Shown here in pieces: positions 1 through 4,968 of a DNA stretch of 8,984 nucleotides. Numbering within the stretch: the first letter of the stretch is position 1; each line of letters starts with the position of its first letter. The position numbers and the translations under genes were made by a program. The notes under the pieces were generated by a model. That model saw nothing but the letters and a program-made list of their open reading frames with translations. It was not told the origin of the DNA and did not search any database. The stretch comes from Acidobacteriaceae bacterium (GTDB taxonomy: Bacteria; Acidobacteriota; Vicinamibacteria; Vicinamibacterales; CAVVIG01): assembly GCA_031274845.1 (NCBI GenBank), contig JAISPN010000103.1:1-8984 (forward strand). The letters run 5' to 3'.

Positions 1-1
1 G

Positions 2-226
2 CTCGGGTTTTATCACTCGCATCCGGATCATCCGGCGCGTCCGTCGCAGTTCGACCTCGATCATGCGTGGCCGAACTTCGCGTACGTGATTGTTTCGGTG
101 ATGTCTGGCCGTGCGGCCACCATGACCGTTTGGTACCTGAAAGAAGATCGTTCGAGTTTTGATGAGGGCATGCTGAATGGCGACGAAAATCCTGATCCCG
201 ACACCACTCCGGCCGTACACCGATAA
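2..226 (+). CDS. JAMM/Mov34 (M67) family metalloprotease, C-terminal part
   Basis: This is the 3' end of a gene whose start lies before the window; 74 codons and a TAA stop are present. Visible codons 4-18 read Tyr-His-Ser-His-Pro, six more residues, then Ser-Gln-Phe-Asp. This gives the JAMM zinc signature His-Ser-His-x7-Ser-x2-Asp, with two His and one Asp ligands; the upstream catalytic Glu is out of view. Bacterial M67 proteins of this kind (Mycobacterium Mec, Pseudomonas QbsD, Thermus TTHA1774) cut after the Gly-Gly of ubiquitin-like sulfur carriers, either releasing an adduct such as cysteine or exposing the di-glycine. The next gene encodes exactly such a carrier, and its start lies 50 bp inside this reading frame, so the two are surely cotranscribed and probably translationally coupled. 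The acidic tail after the fold is not recognisable. The substrate is inferred from context. Confidence 0.88.
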   Translation, partial: LGFYHSHPDHPARPSQFDLDHAWPNFAYVIVSVMSGRAATMTVWYLKEDRSSFDEGMLNGDENPDPDTTPAVHR

Positions 227-458
227 ACAGGAGGCGGTCGACGCCGAAGGCGCGACGATCGCTGAACTGCTGGCCGACCTGACGCGTAAACACGCGGGGC
301 TCAAACCGCATCTTTTCAACGAGCAAGGGAAGCTGCGCAGCTTCGTCAACGTGTACCTGAACGACGAAGACATCCGCTACCTGCAGAAAGAGCAGACGCC
401 GGTTGGCGCTGGCGACACCATCAGCATCATCCCGTCGGTGGCTGGCGGCGTGAATTAA
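177..458 (+). CDS. Ubiquitin-like sulfur carrier protein (CysO/MoaD/ThiS family) with Gly-Gly-Val-Asn tail
   Basis: This 93-residue beta-grasp protein closely resembles mycobacterial CysO in its layout: an IPTPLRP start, an RSFVNVYLNDEDIR centre, and an SIIPSVAGG end. Such proteins are adenylated at the C-terminal glycine by an E1-like enzyme and converted to a thiocarboxylate, which donates sulfur (cysteine, cofactor or tRNA thiolation). Some are also conjugated to lysines. Here the di-glycine (residues 90-91, bases 444-449) is followed by Val-Asn, so the protein cannot be activated as translated. Removal of the dipeptide by the JAMM protease encoded just upstream is the obvious maturation step, as known for QbsE, whose tail is Cys-Phe. 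The ATG at 177 gives the start expected for the family. The TAA stop shares its last A with the next gene's ATG. The pathway served is not shown by the sequence; no cysM or moaE is visible. Confidence 0.9.
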   Translation: MATKILIPTPLRPYTDKQEAVDAEGATIAELLADLTRKHAGLKPHLFNEQGKLRSFVNVYLNDEDIRYLQKEQTPVGAGDTISIIPSVAGGVN

Positions 459-1651
459 TGGCAACGGCGATGGCAACCGAGAAGACTGGATTACCCGAGT
501 TAACCAACGAGGAGATCAAGCGCTACAGCCGGCATCTGATCATGCCGGAGGTGGGCATGGACGGACAGCGCCGCCTGAAAGCCGGCAGCGTGCTGTGCAT
601 TGGCGCGGGCGGCCTTGGATCTCCGGCGGCCATGTACCTCGCCGCGGCCGGTGTCGGCAAAATCGGCATCGTCGACTTCGACGTCGTCGACTACAGCAAC
701 TTGCAGCGGCAGATCATCCATGGCACGTCCAGCATCGGACGTTCAAAGCTGGCGTCGGCGAAAGATCGTCTGCTCGACATCAACCCGCACATCGAGGTCG
801 AGACGTTCGAAGAAGCGCTCTCGTCCGAGAACGCGCTGCGGTTGTTTGCGCCCTACGACGTCATCCTCGACGGCACTGACAATTTTCCGACGCGCTATCT
901 GACCAACGATGCGTGCGTCATCCTCGGGAAGCCGAACGCCTACGGCAGCATCTTCCGTTTCGAAGGGCAGGCGTCGGTCTTCGCCACGAAGGATGGTCCC
1001 TGCTATCGCTGCTTGTATCCGGAGCCGCCGCCGCCCGGTCTCGTTCCGAGTTGCGCCGAAGGTGGCGTGCTCGGCGTCCTGCCCGGCGTCATCGGCGTCA
1101 TTCAGGCGACCGAAGCAATCAAGCTGCTCACTGGCATTGGCGAACCGCTCATTGGCCGGTTCCTCATCTACGACGCGCTGCGGATGCGTTTCCGTGAGCT
1201 CAAGCTGCGCAAGGACCCGGAGTGCCCGGTGTGCGGCACGCACCCGACTGTCACGAAGTTGATTGATTACGAAGAATTCTGCGGCCTTCGTCCTGCGGCC
1301 GCGGCGGAGGTTGCGACGGTGAGCGCAAGTAGCGCGTACGACATCACATCAACGGAGCTCAAGGCAAGACTCGACAAGGGCGAGAAGATTCGCATCATCG
1401 ACGTCCGCGAGCCGAACGAATTCCAGATCAACCGGATTCCCGGTTCCGAGCTCATTCCGCTGGGCGAGCTGCCGCGGCGCTATGCCGAACTCGACGCGAA
1501 CGCCGAGGTGGTGGTGCAGTGCAAGTCGGGCGGCCGATCGGCCAAGGCCGCGGATTACTTGCGGTCGGTCGGCTTCAAGAAGGTCCTGAATCTCAAGGGC
1601 GGCATTCTGGATTGGATCGACAAGGTTGATCCGAGCCAGCCCAAATATTAA
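458..1651 (+). CDS. moeZ: MoeZ-type E1-like adenylyltransferase with C-terminal rhodanese domain
   Basis: This 397-residue cytosolic enzyme should adenylate the C-terminal glycine of the preceding carrier and then thiolate it. The N-terminal ThiF/MoeB domain (about residues 15-270) has the nucleotide loop GAGGLGSP (49-56), the NLQRQI segment with Arg84, and DGTDN (138-142). It also has two zinc Cys pairs (C182/C185 and C256/C259) and a conserved cysteine in PSCAEGGVLG (C199). The rhodanese domain (about 295-390) carries DVREPNEF and the active loop CKSGGRS, with Cys355 as the expected persulfide carrier. It has both halves of eukaryotic UBA4/MOCS3 and of mycobacterial MoeZ. Its ATG overlaps the carrier's stop (TAATG), which indicates translational coupling; a second ATG at 470 is possible. 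IscS, encoded two genes downstream, is a plausible sulfur donor to the rhodanese. The molecular role is confident, but which pathway it serves is open. Confidence 0.93.
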   Translation: MATAMATEKTGLPELTNEEIKRYSRHLIMPEVGMDGQRRLKAGSVLCIGAGGLGSPAAMYLAAAGVGKIGIVDFDVVDYSNLQRQIIHGTSSIGRSKLASAKDRLLDINPHIEVETFEEALSSENALRLFAPYDVILDGTDNFPTRYLTNDACVILGKPNAYGSIFRFEGQASVFATKDGPCYRCLYPEPPPPGLVPSCAEGGVLGVLPGVIGVIQATEAIKLLTGIGEPLIGRFLIYDALRMRFRELKLRKDPECPVCGTHPTVTKLIDYEEFCGLRPAAAAEVATVSASSAYDITSTELKARLDKGEKIRIIDVREPNEFQINRIPGSELIPLGELPRRYAELDANAEVVVQCKSGGRSAKAADYLRSVGFKKVLNLKGGILDWIDKVDPSQPKY

Positions 1652-1654
1652 TAT
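1626..1654 (+). promoter_or_regulatory. Putative sigma70-type promoter for the isc operon
   Basis: A TTGATC hexamer (1626-1631) and a TAATAT hexamer (1649-1654) are separated by exactly 17 bases. Each matches four of six consensus positions of the bacterial housekeeping promoter. Transcription would begin near 1661 and leave a leader of only about 13 bases before the regulator ATG. The elements lie inside the end of moeZ. The call rests on spacing and on the overlapping operator-like palindrome, and is unproven. Confidence 0.35.
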
Positions 1655-1675
1655 AGGACCTTCTCGGTCGGATAT
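1651..1675 (+). promoter_or_regulatory. IscR type 1-like operator (25-bp imperfect palindrome)
   Basis: The half sites ATATAGGACC (1651-1660) and GGTCGGATAT (1666-1675) flank a 5-base centre; eight of the twelve symmetric pairs match. The layout ATA-N3-GAC-N7-GTC-N3-TAT is the spacing of the E. coli type 1 site bound by [2Fe-2S] IscR. The site overlaps the proposed -10 element, the start region and the first two bases of the regulator ATG, where bound protein would block transcription. It fills the whole moeZ-iscR gap. Negative autoregulation is inferred. Confidence 0.6.
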
Positions 1676-2135
1676 GTTGAGGCTCTCCAAGAAAGCTGAT
1701 TACGCGCTGATGGCGATGAAGCATCTCGCGCTGCGCGGGGACCGCGGGTCCTCGAGCGCGCGAGAAATCGCCAGTCAGTACGACATTCCGATCGAGCTGC
1801 TCGCGAAAGTGCTGCAACGGCTCGTGCGCCGTGGACTGTTGCTCTCGCAGCAGGGCACGCGTGGCGGCTATCAACTGGCGCGAACACCGACCGGGATTTC
1901 GGTCGCCGATGTCATTCAGGCGATCGATGGTCCGGTGACGGTCATGGCGTGTTCGTCGCAGGGCGAGCGCCGGTGCGAGCAGTTTTCAAAATGCAATGTC
2001 CGCGATCCGCTGTGGAAAGTCCGCGAGCGGATTTTGGCCGCGCTTGGCGAGTGCACAATCGCCGAGCTCGCGGCGGAGACGCCGTCACTGTCCGCGCCGA
2101 ACGTGCGGGCGGCGGTGCTGCACACGCACACGTAA
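1674..2135 (+). CDS. iscR: Rrf2 family iron-sulfur transcriptional regulator (IscR-like)
   Basis: This 153-residue Rrf2 winged-helix protein opens with MLRLSKKADYAL. It has a DNA-reading helix region (about 28-52) and the wing motif QQGTRGGYQLAR (59-70). The cluster loop carries Cys93, Cys101 and Cys107. E. coli IscR binds its [2Fe-2S] cluster with Cys92, Cys98, Cys104 and His107; here the position three after the last cysteine is Arg110. Asp9 falls where NsrR uses Asp8 as a ligand, so the fourth ligand may differ from that of IscR. As first gene of the ISC operon with a type 1-like palindrome at its start, it is most likely the cluster-sensing repressor of this operon. The ATG at 1674 was chosen over a TTG at 1626 because the Rrf2 fold begins there; no strong Shine-Dalgarno sequence is seen. 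It could instead be a SufR- or NsrR-like sensor. Confidence 0.87.
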   Translation: MLRLSKKADYALMAMKHLALRGDRGSSSAREIASQYDIPIELLAKVLQRLVRRGLLLSQQGTRGGYQLARTPTGISVADVIQAIDGPVTVMACSSQGERRCEQFSKCNVRDPLWKVRERILAALGECTIAELAAETPSLSAPNVRAAVLHTHT

Positions 2136-2145
2136 TTGCGCTTGA

Positions 2146-2173
2146 GGGCTGGGGCCTGAGACCAGCCTGAGGA
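2146..2173 (+). promoter_or_regulatory. Hairpin and ribosome binding site in the iscR-iscS leader
   Basis: The 45-base gap between the regulator and iscS contains GGCTGG (2147-2152) and CCAGCC (2162-2167), which can form a six-base-pair stem with a nine-base loop. A G-U pair (2146/2168) could extend it. The stem abuts the strong ribosome binding site TGAGGA (2168-2173), seven bases before the iscS ATG. It could tune iscS translation or protect an mRNA end after processing between iscR and iscSUA. There is no T-run, so it is not a classical terminator. Short GC stems are frequent in such DNA, hence the modest confidence. Confidence 0.35.
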
Positions 2174-2180
2174 ACGAAAC

Positions 2181-3401
2181 ATGGCAGTCAAGCTTCCCAT
2201 CTACATGGACTATCACGCGACGACGCCGGTCGATCCGCGCGTCGTGCAGGAGATGCTTCCGTACTTCACGGAGCACTTCGGCAATGCGGCCAGCCGCAAT
2301 CACCCGTTTGGATGGGAAGCGGAAGAAGCGGTCGACGCGGCGCGCAAGCAGGTCGCCGATCTGATTGGCGCAAACGCCAAGGAGATCGTGTTTACCAGCG
2401 GCGCCACCGAATCGGACAATCTCGCCATCAAGGGCGTCGCCGAGATGTATCGCGAGAAAGGGAATCACATCATCACCTGTGTCACCGAACACAAGGCGGT
2501 GATCGATACCTGCAAGCGTCTTGAAAAGGAAGGCTACCGCGTCACCTATCTGCCGGTGCAGAAGGACGGCCTCGTCAACCTCGACGATCTACGCGCCGCG
2601 ATCTGCGACAAGACGATTCTCATCAGCATCATGACCGCCAACAACGAGACCGGCGTCGTCCAGCCGCTTGCGGAGATTGGCGCGATCGCGAAGGAGAAGG
2701 GGATTCTCTTTCACACCGACGCGGTGCAGGCGGTTGGCAAGATTCCGTTCAACGTCAACGACATGAAGGTCGATCTGGTGTCGATGAGCGCGCACAAGAT
2801 GTACGGCCCGAAAGGGGTCGGCGCGTTGTATGTGCGGCGGCGGAATCCGCGCGTGCTGCTCGCGGCGCAGATCGATGGCGGCGGTCACGAGCGCGGCATG
2901 CGCTCCGGCACGCTCAACGTCCCGGGCATCGTCGGCATGGGCAAAGCGGCGGCGCTTTGTCAGCAGGAGATGGCGGCGGAGACCGCGCGGCTGCGCGCGC
3001 TGCGCGATCGGCTGAACAAACGGCTGCACGACGGGCTCGACGAGATCTACATCAACGGATCGATGACCGAGCGTCTGCCGCACAACCTGAACATCAGCTT
3101 CGCGTATGTCGAAGGCGAGTCGCTGCTGATGGGGATCAACGATGTGGCGGTCTCGTCCGGGTCGGCGTGCACGTCCGCCAGCCTCGAACCGTCCTATGTG
3201 TTGAAGGCGCTCGGCGCCGGCGACGATCTGGCGCACTCGTCGATCCGCTTCGGACTCGGCCGCTGGACGTCAGAGGAAGAAGTCGATTACGTCGCGGACA
3301 AGTTGATTCAGGTCGTCAGCCGCCTGCGCGAGATGTCGCCGCTCTACGAGCTCGCCAAGGAAGGCGTCGATCTGTCGACGATGCAGTGGGTCGTTCACTG
3401 A
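2181..3401 (+). CDS. iscS: Cysteine desulfurase IscS
   Basis: This PLP enzyme takes sulfur from L-cysteine, leaving alanine and an enzyme persulfide that is passed to IscU and other acceptors. At 406 residues it is almost the same length as E. coli IscS (404). Visible landmarks are the N-terminal IYMDYHATTPVDPRV, His104 in VTEHKAV, HTDAVQ with Asp180 and Gln183, and the PLP lysine Lys206 in SMSAHKMYGPKG. The mobile catalytic loop SSGSACTSASLEPSYVL has Cys330, and its long form marks the IscS group rather than SufS. The C-terminal DLSTMQWVVH matches the tail that contacts IscU in IscS proteins. TGAGGA seven bases before the ATG supports the start. It is the second gene of the isc operon and may also feed the rhodanese domain of the upstream MoeZ-like protein. 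Confidence 0.97.
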   Translation: MAVKLPIYMDYHATTPVDPRVVQEMLPYFTEHFGNAASRNHPFGWEAEEAVDAARKQVADLIGANAKEIVFTSGATESDNLAIKGVAEMYREKGNHIITCVTEHKAVIDTCKRLEKEGYRVTYLPVQKDGLVNLDDLRAAICDKTILISIMTANNETGVVQPLAEIGAIAKEKGILFHTDAVQAVGKIPFNVNDMKVDLVSMSAHKMYGPKGVGALYVRRRNPRVLLAAQIDGGGHERGMRSGTLNVPGIVGMGKAAALCQQEMAAETARLRALRDRLNKRLHDGLDEIYINGSMTERLPHNLNISFAYVEGESLLMGINDVAVSSGSACTSASLEPSYVLKALGAGDDLAHSSIRFGLGRWTSEEEVDYVADKLIQVVSRLREMSPLYELAKEGVDLSTMQWVVH

Positions 3402-3435
3402 AGACACGGATGATTTTTTCTTAGTAGAGGCAACA

Positions 3436-3864
3436 ATGGCGTATTCGGACAAAGTGATTGATCACTACGAGCATCCACGCAACGTCGGGTCGCTTCCCAA
3501 GGAAGATCCGAACGTGGGCACTGGCCTTGTCGGCGCGCCGGAGTGCGGCGACGTCATGAAGTTGCAGGTCAAGGTGAACCCGGCCACCGGAATCATCGAC
3601 GATGCGAAGTTCAAGACGTTTGGCTGCGGCTCGGCGATCGCGAGCTCGAGTCTGGCGACCGAGTGGCTGAAGGGGAAGACGGTCGACGAAGCGCTCGCGA
3701 TCAAGAACACCGCGATCGTCGAAGAGCTCGCGCTGCCGCCGGTCAAGATCCACTGCTCGGTGCTCGCGGAAGACGCCATCAAGGCGGCGATCAGCGACTA
3801 CAAGAAGAAGCAGGAAGCGACCGCGGGCGCTCACGCGGCGCAGAAGGCGCAACCGACGGCGTAA
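3436..3864 (+). CDS. iscU: Iron-sulfur cluster assembly scaffold IscU
   Basis: IscU is the scaffold on which [2Fe-2S] and [4Fe-4S] clusters are built from iron and the IscS persulfide. All ligand residues are present: Cys37 and Asp39 in PECGDVMKLQ, Cys64 in TFGCGSAIASSS, and His106 and Cys107 in the IHCSVLAEDA block. The LPPVK motif (100-104), the HscA recognition site, is intact and agrees with the downstream hscB-hscA pair. The protein has 142 residues against 128 in E. coli; the excess is an Ala/Gln/Lys-rich tail after about residue 122 that is probably disordered. AGAGG five bases before the ATG supports the start. A 34-base gap with a run of six T follows iscS, but no convincing terminator stem is seen. 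Confidence 0.97.
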   Translation: MAYSDKVIDHYEHPRNVGSLPKEDPNVGTGLVGAPECGDVMKLQVKVNPATGIIDDAKFKTFGCGSAIASSSLATEWLKGKTVDEALAIKNTAIVEELALPPVKIHCSVLAEDAIKAAISDYKKKQEATAGAHAAQKAQPTA

Positions 3865-3874
3865 TGTGGTGGCG

Positions 3875-4201
3875 ATGATTTCAATCAGCGAAACCGCCGG
3901 CCGGAAAATTCGCACGCTGATGGCCAAGCAGGGGATCAGCGAAGGCGGTCTGCGTGTCGGCGTCAAAGGGGGCGGCTGTTCCGGCTTGAGCTACACGTTT
4001 GCCTGGGAGCGCGAAGCGCGTCTTGGCGACGAAGTGTTCGAGGGGCCCGATGGCGCGAAGATTTTCGTCGACAAGAAAAGTCTGCTGTTCCTGAACGGCA
4101 CGGTGCTCGACTACGACACGAGTTTGCTCAGCAAGGGCTTCGTGTTCAACAACCCGAACGCGAAAGCCACGTGCGGCTGCGGCAGTTCGTTCGGTGCCTG
4201 A
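3875..4201 (+). CDS. iscA: A-type iron-sulfur carrier protein IscA
   Basis: This A-type carrier accepts iron or a cluster from the scaffold and helps deliver or build [4Fe-4S] clusters in target proteins. The three family cysteines are visible: Cys35 in KGGGCSGLSY, and Cys100 and Cys102 in ATCGCGSSF at the C-terminus. The FVDKKSLLFLNGTVLDY block is also typical. With 108 residues from the ATG at 3875 it matches E. coli IscA (107). Two in-frame GTG codons (3866 and 3869) lie just upstream and would add two or three residues; the ATG was preferred because MISISETAGRKI matches the usual N-terminus. No clear Shine-Dalgarno sequence is seen and the gap to iscU is about ten bases, so coupling is likely. 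ErpA is an alternative name by sequence, but the position in the operon favours IscA. Confidence 0.94.
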   Translation: MISISETAGRKIRTLMAKQGISEGGLRVGVKGGGCSGLSYTFAWEREARLGDEVFEGPDGAKIFVDKKSLLFLNGTVLDYDTSLLSKGFVFNNPNAKATCGCGSSFGA

Positions 4202-4244
4202 GTCTGGTTCGTCCGGCCGCCGCGTGACCCGCGCGTAACGTTTT

Positions 4245-4967
4245 ATGTCTTCGACTCCTACGTCCATCATTCAGGTCTGCCGGAGCTGCGGCGGCGGTTC
4301 GCCGGTGGCCGCGCACTTCTGCCAGCAGTGCACCAAGATCCTCACGCTCGGACGGCACGGCGACTACTTCGCGTTTCTTGGTCTTCCACGCACGTTGACG
4401 ATTGCGCCGGCGCTGCTCGAACAGCAGTTCCGCGCGCTCAGCCGTCAGTTTCATCCCGACTACTTCTACAACGCGACGCCTGCCGAGCGGCGGGCGAGCC
4501 TTGAACGCTCGTCGTATCTGAACGACGCGTTCCGCACGCTCAAGCATCCCGTCCAGCGCATCGTGTATCTGCTGGAGATCGAAGGCGTGCTGACGCCGGC
4601 GGAGCGCGGCGGGGCCGTGGCGTCGGCCACGGTGCCGCCCGATTTGCTCGAAGAAGTCTTTGCGCTCAACGAGGAGCTCGACGAAGTCCGCGCGCTCAAG
4701 GCGAGTGGCGCGCCGGATGCGCAGTGGCGCGAGAAATTGCAGCACGCGGCGGCGCCGATCGCAGCCAAACGCGACGCGCACGCACGCGATCTCGCCGCGC
4801 TCGCGTCAGCGTGGGATGCCGTGGCCGATCGCCCGGCTGATGCGCCGGAGCGGCGGCAGGTGTTGCAGGCGCTGCGCGCGCGCGTGCTCGAACGGAACTA
4901 CATCAACAATTTGCTGGCGACCATCGAACGCGAGGGGCTTCAGGTGTCAGGGGAGGCCGAAGCCTGA
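4245..4967 (+). CDS. hscB: HscB J-type co-chaperone with N-terminal tetracysteine domain
   Basis: HscB brings IscU to the Hsp70 HscA and stimulates its ATPase to release the finished cluster. The protein has 240 residues against 171 in E. coli. Residues about 9-33 hold Cys12-x2-Cys15 and Cys26-x2-Cys29, a zinc-ribbon-like tetracysteine as in human HSC20 and absent from E. coli HscB. The J domain follows (about 40-110), with DYFAFLGLP, the catalytic HPD at 70-72 and YLNDAFRTLKHPVQR. A helical IscU-binding domain with the usual ERNYINNLLATIERE end closes the protein. The middle (about 117-170) is longer than in E. coli, with Ala/Glu-rich helices. An in-frame TAA nine bases upstream makes the ATG at 4245 the first possible start of its kind; no clear ribosome binding site precedes it. 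It ends one base before the hscA ATG. Confidence 0.93.
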   Translation: MSSTPTSIIQVCRSCGGGSPVAAHFCQQCTKILTLGRHGDYFAFLGLPRTLTIAPALLEQQFRALSRQFHPDYFYNATPAERRASLERSSYLNDAFRTLKHPVQRIVYLLEIEGVLTPAERGGAVASATVPPDLLEEVFALNEELDEVRALKASGAPDAQWREKLQHAAAPIAAKRDAHARDLAALASAWDAVADRPADAPERRQVLQALRARVLERNYINNLLATIEREGLQVSGEAEA

Positions 4968-4968
4968 T

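Noticed and set aside
743..1243. Long antisense open frame opposite moeZ, and similar frames opposite iscS, hscA and other genes
   Set aside because: They mirror GC-rich codon bias, are Arg-rich, show no recognisable domain and have no ribosome binding site context.
2..1651. Antiphage ubiquitin-like (Bil-type) defence operon
   Set aside because: There is no E2-like gene, and the E1 is a MoeZ with rhodanese domain while the carrier is CysO-like; sulfur transfer fits better than defence.
1626..1673. Longer regulator frame starting at TTG 1626
   Set aside because: It would add 16 residues with no Rrf2 similarity and overlap the end of moeZ; the Rrf2 N-terminus starts at the ATG at 1674.
3365..3419. 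Two small stems near the iscS stop (CGTCGA/TCGACG and CAGTG/CACTG) and a run of six T, resembling a terminator
   Set aside because: The stems are short, lie within the coding end, and the T-run is more than ten bases away from the nearer one. iscU follows with a good ribosome binding site, so termination here is not supported.
4202..4244. GC-rich gap between iscA and hscB with a CGCG repeat and TTTT, considered as a terminator or promoter
   Set aside because: Only a four-base stem can be drawn, the T-run is four bases, and no -35/-10 pair at good spacing is seen.
4660..4968. N-terminal extension of about 100 residues on HscA reading through hscB
   Set aside because: The extension is Arg/Ser-rich shadow translation of hscB; the Hsp70 fold starts at ATG 4969 with MGKVVGIDLGTTNS.
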